Source of the DNA: Calliphora vicina
Taxonomy: Eukaryota; Arthropoda; Insecta; Diptera; Calliphoridae
Assembly (NCBI RefSeq): GCF_958450345.1
Contig: NC_088780.1
Location: forward strand, 66,611,533 to 66,675,532
Direction of reading: 5' to 3'
DNA: 64,000 bases
Each line of letters begins with the position of its first letter. Position 1 is the first letter of the stretch. Position numbers and translations under genes: made by a program. Below the pieces are notes generated by a model. It worked only from the letters and a program-made list of their open reading frames with translations, was not told the origin of the DNA and did no database searches. Below, piece by piece: positions 23,452 through 33,548 of the stretch.

Positions 23452-23870
23452 CTATGGTGGTAGTCTCTGATGCTCGACGGTAACTAGCTTTCTTACTTGA
23501 GTCCTATTTTCATATCCGACGTCAAGGGGTATTTCCACATTTCGCCAAATCATAAATTTTTGTCCTATATCCAAAGTAATGCCGTGAGTAATCATGAAAA
23601 CAGCACCAATGATTACTTCGTCCACAATATCGGCAACAATAAATACATGATTGACGCTAACATTGGCAATGGTTACTTTCACATTTACTTTACCATAGAC
23701 AGTGGCAGGCTCCCCAGTAGCTGTGCGCAGACTTACCCCACTTAATGGTTCAATTGTGTTTTTGACTAAATCGGGCTTGACGATAGATTGTGATGCCCCA
23801 GTGTATATAGTAAAAATGTGCTTCTGACCGTTTATGTACCCACAAGCAGTAAGGTTGCTATTTTACGGAT
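23452..23870 (-). pseudogene. Gypsy retropepsin domain with lost catalytic Asp
   Basis: The minus-strand frame is open from an in-frame TAA near 23866 down to 23452. It contains the region TGASQSIVKPDLV and downstream VADIVDEVIIGAVFMITHGI, the retropepsin active-site and flap/alpha-like segments. In this family the residue just before TGA is the catalytic aspartate; here the codon at 23803-23805 reads TAC (Tyr). The enzyme would have cleaved Gag-Pol. A frameshift or stop separates it from the reverse transcriptase. Confidence 0.75.
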
Positions 23871-24003
23871 ATGGAGATTGTGGGGCCCTCAGATGTGGGA
23901 GCTAGTTCTTGCCCCATAGCGCTAGCTCGTTTTAGTTTAAAGGTGACTCCTCGTTTCTTGGTAGCGAAACCGATCTGGCTCGTTTTCTCGATGCTTTGCA
24001 GTT

Positions 24004-24525
24004 TCACTGAATATGACCAGTTTTTCCGCAGTTATAGCATTTGATTTTAGCTTTAACTTGCTTCTCATTTAAAGCCTCTAAAACTGCCTCTTTTATTTCA
24101 CTGACTATATTTCTCTCATTTTCAGTTATAACCTCTATATTCCGTACCTTGCATATTTGCGGCTTAGACATTAATTTTGCTGTTTCTTGTGCCAACGCGA
24201 ATGAAACGGTTTCCGCAAATGTTGACTTCCGTGTGGCATAAACCGCATGTTTCACAAATGCCTCAATCTTGAAATGATCCAATAACGGATGGTTTTCGTC
24301 TGGATATGTAAGCTGCATCAAACGTTCGATTTCGGCCGCAAAGTCTTGTAGCGTCTCATTAGGTTTTTGTACTCTACCACGCAATTCCATTCGGTATATT
24401 TCTTCCATGTGTTCTCCACCATACTTACGTTGTAGAGCATCCATTATGTCATCATAGCTATTTCTGTTACTTACTGGTACGCTTTCAAGAACTATTGCTG
24501 CGTTCCTTTCCAAGGCCAAAATCAA
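24004..24525 (-). pseudogene. gag: Gypsy gag, capsid-like part and broken zinc knuckle
   Basis: The frame has the retrotransposon Gag pattern (YDDIMDALQRKYGGEHMEEI, then ETLQDFAAEIERLMQLTYP), typical of the capsid C-terminal region of Ty3/Gypsy Gag that multimerises around RNA. It ends in a CCHC zinc knuckle, CYNCGKTGHIQ, where a TGA stop at about 24001-24003 falls between the His and the last Cys. That nonsense change is consistent with CpG decay. The knuckle would bind element RNA. Non-functional as read here. Confidence 0.82.
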
Positions 24526-24634
24526 TTCTATAGCTCTTTCTTCATTACTCCATACATTTCTCTTGGCAACTGTATCAAACTGGAACTTGAAAACATTAAA
24601 TGGTGTGCTGCCATCAAAACTAGGAGCCTTTATT

Positions 24635-25186
24635 CTACTCGATGTCTTGGCATTGAATATTATTAATTTTCATTTCCAGATCGAGAAATTTATTATCAAC
24701 ATCTTGGGATTGTTTTTCTAGGCCGCTCTCTAATTCGGACACCTTTTTGTCAATGACATCCACTCTGCTGTTAATAACCTCAGACATTTCCTGAATTTTC
24801 TCATCTGTAGCTCGAGAGGATTCTTGAAGTTTCGCTTTCATTTCAGCTAAGTGTTTGATAGTTTCTTTGACTTCAGCTTTAACCTCAGCACGAAGTTTCT
24901 CATTGTCGGCAAGAAGTTTCTCGTTGTTGACTCTAGAAGTTTCTTGAACTTCTGCTTTAACTTCAGCTAACAGCTTCTCATTGTTGACTCTTGAATTTTC
25001 TTGAACTTCAGCAAATTTCTCATTTGTTTCTTTGAATTTTTCCATCATAGCAGCAAACATAATGCTTAAATCCATGCTGCTTGTTGTTGCACGGGTAGAA
25101 ACTTCCAATTCTTCTTTATACTCAAACTCGTAAGTTCCAATATCAATATCACGCCGCTTGAATTCATCTATGAGCCTCTTCTGCAA
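24635..25186 (-). pseudogene. gag: Gypsy gag, N-terminal coiled-coil part
   Basis: A 183-codon frame dominated by charged heptad-like repeats, with the phrase NNEKLLAEVKAEVQETSRV repeated with variation around residues 60-110. This indicates a long coiled coil, often found in Gag of this group and probably used for self-assembly. It is separated by stops from the capsid-like part (24004-24525) and lacks a clean start. A short stretch between 24526 and 24634 (in-frame sense FNVFKFQFDTVAKRN) is readable as the missing joint. Not a host gene. Confidence 0.72.
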
Positions 25187-25284
25187 TTATGCTTTGTTAC
25201 CTGCTGTTGGTAGCTCCAACTTACTCAACTCCTTCTTGAGTTGTTCAACTTTTAGTTCCTCAAACTTCATGCTTATTAATTTGC

Positions 25285-25304
25285 AATCCCACTTCTGACA
25301 CCAA
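25285..25304 (-). promoter_or_regulatory. Primer-binding site of the Gypsy element
   Basis: Directly inside the 5' LTR the minus strand reads TTGGTGTCAGAAGTGGGA. The leading TGG can pair with the CCA end of a tRNA. I cannot name the tRNA from sequence alone. Confidence 0.6.
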
Positions 25305-25305
25305 T

Positions 25306-25425
25306 TGTTACGTTTTAACCTCTTCAAAACGTTTGTTTATTTCCCTTAAATAAACCGGATACTTTTGATTGCAAATAAAAGCCGTTTAGTAGTTTAAAAA
25401 TTGTAACAACTCTTTATTTAAAACT
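25306..25425 (-). repeat. 5' LTR of the Gypsy element, segment 1
   Basis: Begins TGTTACGTTTTAACC and matches the first ~120 bp of the LTR at 19790. At CTTTATTTAAA the LTR is interrupted by the 5.2-kb nested block and resumes at 30628. Confidence 0.9.
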
Positions 25426-25752
25426 AGTTGATCGCCCCGGCTTCGCCCGGTAGCATTTACTAATGTTAGTTCTTCAAGTTTCTCCAACCCACGCACACCA
25501 GCCTGTTTTTATTTATTTGCAAATAAAATATCTAAATTTGTACTGCATACTTTAGGGAGCTTTTTTATTACAGTTGACTGGACTCACAAAAAAAAAAGAA
25601 TTTCCGAGTTTTACCCGGAATTTTTGAATTTTTTTCTATACAAACCATCTCCTGAAAATTTCGAATCGAATAAAAAAAATCAGCCAAATCGCTCCAGCCG
25701 TTCTCGCGTGGTGACATTACATACATGGACCATTTCATTTTTATATGTATAG
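25426..25752. mobile_element. Short interspersed element with ACTAGTTGATCGCCCCGG start
   Basis: Begins ACTAGTTGATCGCCCCGGCT and ends near CCAGCCGTTCTCGCGTGG then TTTTATATGTATAG. The end resembles 3' tails of RTE-type non-LTR elements and their short derivatives (established pattern: CAGCCGTTCTC-like box before a TATATA tail). No coding capacity. A second start, ACTAGCTGACCCGACAAACG, follows at 25753. Confidence 0.55.
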
Positions 25753-26345
25753 ACTAGCTGACCCGACAAACGTTGTCCTGTCCAAGCAACAACAGCATAC
25801 ATGTAAATCAATGAACATATTTTGAGTTTTTATATAAGTATGTAATAGAATTTTGGTCTGAAATATGAGTGATCACAGATCTAGCAATTTTTCTTGATTA
25901 AACGCTTATTGGCCAAGTTATTAGCGAATTTAGATATTTTGAGTTTTTATATAAAAATTTGAGTTTTGTTCAGAAATATGAGTGATCACCAGGGAAACCA
26001 AAATATGCAAATGCATGTCTTTTCTGGTGAGTCTAATGAGCACATGGATAATATATTTACACGTTTCAGAAATATTTAAGAATTTTGGCATCGATTTGTT
26101 ACCCTTAAATGCATATTTTTGCATATATTTGTTTTAAGAGCATATTTATGTCATATTTTGCGTTTTTAGAGCATATTTTACTGTTTAATAGCATATTTTG
26201 ACTTTATTAAAAACAAATTTTGTCTTACTTATTTTTCGCTGTTCTGTTACAGGTTTTTACTTCCTTTGTTTAAAATTCAAAATTGAAAAATAGATGGCTT
26301 TTTTTAATATAAAATAATCACTATTTTCATAATAGCGCCATCTAA

Positions 26346-26549
26346 ATATCAAATTTTAGTTCTAATTCAAACTTAACCGTTCTAAGTGTTAAAGAAATAT
26401 TGTCTTTTAAATTTCCTCCTGTAACATCAGTTGATGACGAAAGAACATTTTCTATGTATAAAAATGTTTTCAGATCCAATAGACAGCGATTTTTATTTGA
26501 AAATTTAAGTCAATATTTTGTAATTTATTGCAATAGTAACCTTAATTGA
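26346..26549 (+). pseudogene. hAT transposase C-terminal fragment
   Basis: A 67-codon open frame contains FKFPPVTSVDDERTFSMYKN followed by a basic RSNRQRFLFENL, the hAT dimerisation signature (SVD.ERSFS type), then a normal-looking TGA. The rest of the transposase is missing upstream. Its motif variant differs from the ERIF/ERVF types at 3151 and 18214, so this is a third hAT lineage. Confidence 0.85.
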
Positions 26550-26632
26550 AGATGTGACTTTATATTTATATAAAATATCATCAAAAAAATACCTTTCGAG
26601 GCCTTTTCATAGCTTAAGTTCCTATTGTTATA

Positions 26633-27308
26633 CCCTACACCACCATAGTGGGGAGGGTATTATGCATTTGTGCAGATGTTTGTAACGCCCAAAAATATTA
26701 GTCTAATACCCACCTTAAAGTATACCGAGCGACTTAGAATCACTTTCTGAGACGATTAAAAGATGTCCGTCTGGTTGGCTGTCCATGTAAACCTTGTGCG
26801 CAGAGTATAGGTCGCAATTTTAAGATATTTCGATCATGTTTGGTACAATTACTTTTTCGGCCCAAGGACCAAGCCCATTGAAACTGGCTAAAATCGGTCC
26901 ATTATTTCACCTAGCTCTCATACAAATGTCCTCTCGAAATTGGACTTTATCGGTCATAAATGTTTAATTTATCTATGTTTCTACACAAATTTCGCTCCAA
27001 ATAAGTTTTATATGTACAAAATTCATGTCACCAAATTTTGTTACGATCGGTCCATAATTAGTCATAGCTCCCATATAGACCCGCTTCCGAAAATCACTTT
27101 AACATGCATAAATCTCTTAAAAATGTTGGTATATACACAAAATTCAACATAAATAACTTACATATAGACATAAATCACACGACCTAATTTCATGGTGATC
27201 GGTCCATAATTGGTCATAGCTCCCATATAAGGCCCACTTCCGAAAATCACTCACGAATATAAATTATTGATATTTTAAAAGAAAAATATTTTTACTCATT
27301 TACTTGAT
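26633..27308. mobile_element. DINE-like repeat nested in hAT family 4
   Basis: Starts TATACCCTACACCACCATAG, the complement of the ends of the repeats at 53798-54554 and 60300-61052, and follows them through CATAGCTCCCATAT blocks (about 26913, 27067, 27218; spacing 151-154 bp) to TTTTTACTCATTTACTTG. The hairpin end seen in the other copies is missing, so it is truncated. Confidence 0.85.
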
Positions 27309-28240
27309 GTATGTGTTATTAAATTTTTTGTTAGACTTGTTTTAGTTCATGTTAATTTTGTTTATTTTTTAATGAAAAGTATATTTTTTGGTTAAAAATT
27401 ATGTAAAAGTTTGTTTTTTTTAAAGCATATTTTTTTAAATTTTAAGAGCATATTTTAAAGTTTTTACTGCATATTTAAAGCGCTTAAAACACTTTTTTTA
27501 GAGCATATTTTCGGTTTCCCTGGTGATCACAAATCGAGCTGCTTTTCTTCATTAAACGCTTATTGGCCAAGTTATTAGCGATTAGAAATATTGTGAGTTT
27601 TTATATAAAAAATCGGTTTTTGTTCTGAAATATGAGTGATCACAGATCGAGCTCCTTTTCTTGATTAAACGCTTATTGGCCAAGTTATTAGCGAAATTAG
27701 ATATTTTGAGTTTTTATATAATCGATTTTTGTTCAGAAATATGAGTATTAATATCAAATTTAGATATTTTGAGTTTTTATATAAAAAATACTTTTTTGTT
27801 CTGAAATATGAGTGATCACAGATCGAGCTTCATTTCTTGATTAAACGCTTATTGGCCAAGTTATTAGCGAATTTAGATATTTTGGCTTTTTATATAAAAA
27901 ATCTATTTTTGTTCAGAAATATGAGTGATCACATATCGAGCAGCTTTTTTGATTAAACGCTTATTGGCCATGTTGCTAACGATTTTAGATATTCTGAGTT
28001 TTTATATAAAAAATCGATTTTTGTTCAGAAATATGAGTTACTAACGATTTTAGATATTGTGAGTTTTTATATAAAAAATCGATTTTTGTTCAGAAATATG
28101 AGTTACTAACGACTTTAGATATTGTGAGTTTTTATATAAAATAAATCGATTTTTGGCCAGAAATATGAGTCATTACAGATCGAGCTCCTTTTCTTGATTA
28201 AACGCTTATTGGCCAAGTTATTAACGATTTTAGATATATA

Positions 28241-29160
28241 GGCAAATTCCGGTATAACGAACGATATGTTGTCAGGCCCATTCGTTAAATTGAAAAATTC
28301 GTTATATCGAGATGTTTTTTTATTAATTTTGGACAACTTTTTCTATTTTGGAATTTAACTATGTCGTTTTGATCCCTAGGTTGGATGAGCGGTGTGACAT
28401 TAGGAGGCATGAATATCGCCCAAATTTGTATATCTTTAGTAGTTTTTACTAATTGTTCTTCTGGAGGATGGCTTGGTGCATTATCCACGATTAATAAAGC
28501 TTTCATTGCAAGGGATTTCGATTCTGAAAATGATTCATATCAGGGACAAACATTAAAAAAAACAGATTTTGAAGATTCCAGATTCCACTTAATTTGAGTA
28601 AAGATAATTTACAGGAAAAACGTAGCCACCATAAAATGTTTGTTATTCCATATGTCATTAAATTTTTAGTTTTTTTTTAGATTTCGTTATCATTCTAAGC
28701 GGAAGAAAACTGATTTTGGATTCCTTAATTTCATGTTTATGTGAAGGAATCAGGTTTCTTTCGCTTAGAATGCGAACGAAATCTTTCATTCAATATTGTG
28801 AAAACAAGCAATTAAACCACTATAGATAAAATGACAGCAGCTATTATTAAAGAAAGTAACCATTGAAAACGGTACTGTAACGACTTATTTTCTTATTTTT
28901 ACATTCTTTGCTACTTTTGTTTTTTATACTTTCAGTTCGTTATATTGAGCGTACAATATTCGAAATATTCGCTATATAAGGTTGTCAATGTTAAAAATTT
29001 GGTCGTTTGTTTGATTTTGTTTGTTTTTTCTCATCATTCGTTATATCGAGCATACAATTTTTGAAACGTTCGTTATATAAGGTGGTCAATGTTACGAATT
29101 TGACCGTGCGTTAAATCGGATTTTCGTTAAAGCGAGATTCGTTATAACGGGATTTGCCTG
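28241..29160 (-). mobile_element. Pogo/Tigger-like DNA transposon remnant
   Basis: Ends GGCAAATTCCGGTATAACGA (left) and TCGTTATAACGGGATTTGCC then TG (right), an imperfect inverted repeat next to TA on both sides. Subterminal repeats of TTCGTTATA occur at several places. A fragment of a DDE transposase lies on the minus strand. Inserted in the 112-bp array. The first two bases of the left end appear lost. Confidence 0.8.
28285..28506 (-). pseudogene. Pogo/Tigger-like transposase DDE fragment
   Basis: The frame contains ALLIVDNAPSHPPEEQLV and FMPPNVTPLIQPRDQ, the second and third catalytic acidic motifs of the pogo/jerky-type DDE domain (DNAPSH and PLIQPxD), separated by 36 residues. The N-terminal HTH/CENP-B part and first Asp are not found. 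Frameshifts follow. Clear remnant. Confidence 0.87.
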
Positions 29161-29429
29161 TATTGAGTTTTTATATAAAAAATCGATTTTTGTTCAGAAA
29201 TATAAGTGACTACAGATCGAGCTCCTTTTCTTGATTAAACGCTTATTGTCCAATTTATTAAAGAATTTAGATATTTTGAGTTTTTACATAAAAAATCAAT
29301 TTTTGTTCAGAAATATGAGTGATCACAGATCGAGTTCCTTTTCTTGATTAAACGCTTATTGGCCAAGTTAATAGCGAATTTATATATTTTGAGTTTTTAT
29401 ATAATCGATTTTTGTTCAGAAATGTGAGT

Positions 29430-29752
29430 GATCACAGATCGATGTATTTTACAGATGTATTTAATAAGTGGAGGTAGACAAATTTTATTTCTGTAAAAAC
29501 TATTGTGAACATTAAAAAAAAAATTGCCAAATCGGTACTGCGATTTTGGATATATCGAAACAAAAATTGGAGTGGTCAATTTTTCTTTCAGTAAAAACTT
29601 ACTATGGACATTTAAACAAAAAATTAGCCAAATCGGTACAGCCGTGGGCGTAAAAGTGGGCGTGGTTCGTAAAAACCTAAGTTGAACTCTGAACAACATT
29701 TTAAAAAAAAATTTTCAACTGATGCAATTCCAACGAACGTCATTTCAGAAAT
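29430..29752. repeat. RTE-tail-like segment in the array
   Basis: Shares the block AACATTTTAAAAAAAAA then TCAACTGATGCAATTCCAAC and CGAACG with 30525-30595, preceded by AAATCGGTACAGCCGTGGGC. Its relation to 25426-25752 is through the CAGCCGT box. No ORF of interest. Confidence 0.45.
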
Positions 29753-30144
29753 ATGAGTTACTAACGACTTTAGATATTGTGAGTTTTTATATAAAAAATC
29801 GATTTTTGTTTAGAAATATGAGTGATCACAGATCAAGCTCCTTTTCTTGATTAAACTCTTATTGGCCAAGTTATTAGCGAATTTAGATATTTTGAGTTTT
29901 TATATAAAAAATCGATTTTTGTTCAGAAATATGAGTGATCACAGGTCGAGCTCCTTTTCTTGATTAAAAGCTTATTGGCCATGTTATTAGCAAATTTAGA
30001 TATTTTTTAGTTTTTATATAAAAAATCTATTTTTGTTCAGAAATATGAGTGATCACAGATCGAGCAGCTTTTCTTGATTAAACGCTTATTGTCCAATTTA
30101 TTAGCGATTTCAGATATTGTGAGTTTTTATATAAAAAATCGATT

Positions 30145-30627
30145 TTTGGCCAACGCAAATACTTAGAAGCACTCATCGTTTCTCGGATGGACCTAATGCG
30201 TGGTTGGAAAATAAATGGGGGAAACCTGGAACTGGAATTCCTTGTTTCCGCCGTTGAAATTTCTTTGACGATTGATTCCAAGTATATGCCAATAAATTAG
30301 CATTTCGGAGTATAGCAGATTCGTGCAAATTTATCATTCCGGCACATATCAAAAAATCTGGTCAATGTTGTAGATGGCGGTCGATCAACCATTTTCCAGA
30401 TGCCATGTCACTACATTTGGTCACATATTTAAAACATTTGATAAGTGGTCGTATTATTGGGGGTAAAAAACTTTTGTGGACTATTGTAAATTTTTCGTTC
30501 CGTAAAAACATAGGTTGGACTATGACCAACATTTTAAAAAAAAAATTGTCTAAATCGGTCCGGCCGTTCTCAACTGATGCAATTACCAACGAACGACAAT
30601 TGATTTTTATTTATTAGATAGAAGAAG
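30145..30627. repeat. Terminal segment of the array-bearing element
   Basis: Follows the last monomer and ends CGGTCCGGCCGTTCTCAACT, then GACAATTGATTTTTATTTAT and TAGATAG, just before the LTR resumes. The GCCGTTCTC box followed by a TTTTTAT tail resembles the end at 25680-25750. Confidence 0.5.
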
Positions 30628-31116
30628 ATGTACAACAACAGAATTAAATAGTCACTCAATGTTTTGTATACACGTTTATAAATTCGCAGAAATACAGACA
30701 CACTTTATAATGTACACGAATTCACTTTAAAATACAGCACACTTTAAGGCACTCAGTTGATGTTTATTCAAATAGCGTCTCTGATAAACTCACTAACGAC
30801 TGCAACCTCTGCCACCATTTATAACACTGCCATCTGTACTCTAGATTGCTCTTTACTGTCAAAGCTCGTATATTCTAGAGCTTTCTAATTCTGTGGTGTA
30901 CTTTCTACAATGTTCTTTAACTGTTCTTTAATATACGGTCGCAGCAAACAGCGTTGCCATACTTACGATAAATGGTCAACTGAAAGCTTTTATTCAATGT
31001 TAATAATGCCCACAGATATGTTACAGTTTGAGAGGCGTTGCTTTCAAATAGCATTATGCAACTTTAAATCAGCCGTTAAAATCGTTATATTTGAATTCAA
31101 GTACAATTTCGTAACA
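30628..31116 (-). repeat. 5' LTR of the Gypsy element, segment 2
   Basis: Resumes at ATGTACAACAACAGAATTAA, exactly where the left segment stops when aligned with 19790-20393, and ends CGTAACA at 31116. Confidence 0.9.
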
Positions 31117-31730
31117 ATATATTTGTTATTAGAAAATGGAGGTAAGTGTAAATATTTAAAATAGTATACATTTATTATTTTCTTTTATATTTATATATTT
31201 TATATTATCAGAAATATGGCTATTGTCTGAATAATCAGGGTTGTTATATTTATTTTGTTGATAACCCTGTTTTTATTGTTTGACGTAGCGTTGCCGCTGT
31301 TGTTTAGGTATGGCATTTCAGCGTTAAAGCTAAGCGGAAAAAAACATTCCGTCTTACGCTTTTGTTTAGGTAGGCCAGTTAGTCGATCCTAACGGTTTCT
31401 AGTTGTAACACAGGTTTTAAAACTCTTAAATATTTGTCAACAAATCATTTTTAAAATGAAATAACGCCCAAATAAAATGCTATAAAGCCCAAAAATATTT
31501 ATAAACTCCAATTTTATTTCTTTTTGAATATACTTCATTTGGGAGTTATTTCATAATGAAATAATTCCCAATTTGAACCCACTCAAAAAAAATGAAAAAC
31601 CCCAACTTTAAATTTTTCCAATTTTATTGGAACTTATTTCATTTTCCTAATTGGGCGTAATTTCATGTCGCCTGAGTTTGATGGTGTCTGCCAATTTTAT
31701 AGTTTCTAAATTAACTATGAAGATACATAT
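31117..31730. repeat. Palindromic cluster of TGAAATAAYKCCC motifs
   Basis: TGAAATAACGCCC (31457) and TGAAATAATTCCC (31555) are matched in reverse by GGGAGTTATTTCA (31541) and GGGCGTAATTTCA (31653). The centre is a near-perfect palindrome, 31539-31554 against 31556-31571. Looks like a foldback element. The rest of the stretch shows nothing recognisable. Confidence 0.65.
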
Positions 31731-31734
31731 TACA

Positions 31735-32730
31735 GTGGACGTCCAGTATTACGAACGCTCTTTATTACGAATTTCCAATAATACGAATGGCAAAATTTTT
31801 GCATTGACTACTCTATAGTACGAACATTTTTTTTCTATTCGATATTACGAATGGTGGTTACTTATAAGAATTTTTATTTTATTGTGAAGTTTTTTTTATT
31901 TTAAAAGTGTTTTGTGTTTTTAACTGTCAAAATGTTGCAAGTAAAACGATGTAAAAAAAACAATTTCTTTGCAAAATAAAATAAAAATTATATAAAACAT
32001 CGTTGTTTGAAATTTCAAATAAATATGGATTATCCAAATCCAATATATGTACAATCATTAAACAAAAAAACGCAACAGCTGGACAGTTCCATGAGTTCGT
32101 TAAAAAATCGGTATAGACTTACAAGTGGTGAATTTAAAAAAAATGGAGGATGTACTTTACTAGTGGTTTTTAGCACAAATAAAATTACATATCACAGAAG
32201 GAATCCAACAGACCTGCGCTGATGATAGGATCTATAAATTAAATATAACTTTTCGTCCAACTGTGGTGGGACGTAAATAAAAAATAATATTTAGATTTAA
32301 GATTTGAACAAATAATTGATAGTTCACATTATTTTGTGAAGATACAATAAATAAAATATGAAATAATAAAAAAATATCACAGACGGTGGAGAACAATTAA
32401 AATGCAAAGCTGTGGAGCTGCACAAAAAATTATACAATGGTCAGTTTTGTGCCTGTTTTGTGTTGGCTATCAAAATTTAAAAAGCGTTATGGAATACTGT
32501 GGAGCACAACATAGAAACCTCGAAAATCAGTTTAAAAAGTAATAAGCGTCAATGTTTAATGACGGATTTTTTAAATAAATATGTAAATTGTTTTTTTTTT
32601 CTTATTTATATGTACATACATTAGTATGTTCTTTCATGCCTGTTTAAGTACATAAAATTAATTGTTCAATAATACGAATTTTTCGGTACTACGAAAGGGC
32701 CTGACAATATATATTTCGTACTACAAATAT
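31735..32730. mobile_element. Probable pogo-like element, decayed
   Basis: Starts after TA with CAGTGGACGTCCAGTATTAC and continues with repeated TATTACGAA/AATACGAA motifs. The right part (about 32665-32725) carries the same motif inverted and direct (AATACGAATTTTTCGG), but the terminal CAGTGGAC complement is not found. A 66-codon ORF (32025-32222) has no domain I recognise. Confidence 0.5.
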
Positions 32731-32970
32731 GGTCCAAATTTTAAATTCTATGGAGAAGTTTTTTTTAATTTTTTTTTTCTAAAATTGCGAATATTTGTAG
32801 ATGTTTCTCCACATAATTTATGATAACTCAAAAAGGGTTAGTCCGATATTACTGAAATAAACTTGGAAAAGTTAAAATTTACATAACCTTTCGAATTTAT
32901 TCACAATTAAGTGAATTCGCTCATTGTCACAAAGTTTTACTTTTTTGTTTGATATACATAAAATTGAGTA

Positions 32971-33546
32971 CCCAGCAAAAACTTACATTGACAAGTAATG
33001 AGTTAAAAAGCTAATATACCTACTACATTGGCTTTTTAACTCATTATTTTAACACGGTGATGTCATTGGAGGCAAGTAATTACCACCCTCGCTTACAAAT
33101 AGGGAGTTAAATAATTTGTTTTGTTGTAGAGTTATTTATAGAATTTTGTATTTGCAAACAAAAAATAAAAAAAAAATAAGTCGCAGCCAAGAGTCGAACC
33201 AACAACTATCCGTTTGCTAGTCTGCTGTTCTACTAACTACACCACTGCTTAGTTATTTTATTGTGCATCAAATAATGGTTTTCACTCAGTAGTACTTACT
33301 ATATTATTTTCTGTTTTGCTAAAAATAAACATGCAATAAAATAAATGGGCAAATTGAGAAAAAGTAACTGATTATTTGTTTTGTTTTTTTACTTTGGTTT
33401 TTTAGACTTTAGCTCATAAACAAGTACTTATTCAGATTATATGCCAGCCATTACTAAACTACTTATATGTAATGTAGGTGGTATGTAGTAGTCATTGAAA
33501 AGTAAGCTGTTCAGTAATTGCAAGTCATTACTAAGTTTTTGCTGGG
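32971..33546. mobile_element. TA-flanked TIR element with tRNA-like segment
   Basis: Ends CCCAGCAAAAACTTAC and TAAGTTTTTGCTGGG, flanked by TA on each side (32969-32970, 33547-33548). 576 bp with no transposase. The interior repeats AGTTAAAAAGC/GCTTTTTAACTC near 33001-33040 in inverted orientation and includes a tRNA-like stretch (33183-33248). Confidence 0.8.
33183..33248 (-). other. tRNA-like segment, not a functional tRNA
   Basis: Read on the minus strand, 5' GCAGTGG and 3' GGCTGC partly pair; GTGTAGTTAGTAGAAC resembles an A box, and GGTTCGACTC matches the B box GGTTCGANNCC. It is only 66 nt, and the T and anticodon stems pair poorly, so it is a pseudo-tRNA or a tRNA-derived promoter. Confidence 0.5.
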
Positions 33547-33548
33547 TA

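Larger units (their letters stand above)
25990..27522 (+). mobile_element. hAT element (family 4) inserted in the tandem array
   Basis: Terminal repeats CAGGGAAACC and GGTTTCCCTG with a perfect 8-bp target duplication GTGATCAC (25982-25989 and 27523-27530). The subterminal zones repeat GCATATTT motifs on both sides. It keeps a transposase C-terminus (26346-26549) and is itself interrupted by a DINE-like repeat (26633-27308). Confidence 0.9.
25753..30627. repeat. 112-113-bp tandem repeat array within an interspersed element
   Basis: Starts ACTAGCTGACCCGACAAACG. Monomers contain AGTGATCACAGATCGAGC, CTTGATTAAACGC, TTATTGGCCAAGTTATTA and TTTTTATATAAAAAATCG. Spacing of the TTATTGGCC block is 112 or 113 bp where monomers are adjacent (27558/27670, 27846/27959, 29240/29353, 29857/29970/30083). 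At least eleven monomers are recognisable, broken by a hAT element, a pogo-like element and two RTE-tail-like pieces. The block splits the Gypsy 5' LTR. Confidence 0.85.
19790..31116 (-). mobile_element. Decayed Ty3/Gypsy LTR retrotransposon with nested insertions
   Basis: Minus-strand order is 5' LTR (31116 to 30628 plus 25425 to 25306, split), primer site, gag, protease, reverse transcriptase, RNase H, integrase, polypurine tract, 3' LTR (20393 to 19790). Both LTRs begin TGTTACG and end CGTAACA. Flanking bases ATAG (19786-19789) and ATAT (31117-31120) are at best a 3/4 target duplication. Every ORF is broken by stops or frameshifts, and two catalytic residues are substituted, so the element is dead. 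There is no envelope-like ORF after pol. The coding core is visibly richer in G+C than the surrounding repeats. Confidence 0.9.

Noticed and set aside
25753..30140. CRISPR-like array (repeats with apparent spacers)
   Set aside because: Monomers are contiguous, 112-113 bp and diverged, with insertions of transposons instead of unique spacers, in a eukaryotic context.
33183..33248. Possible tRNA gene with AGC-like anticodon loop
   Set aside because: Only 66 nt, poor anticodon and T stems, and located inside a TIR element; kept as tRNA-like only.
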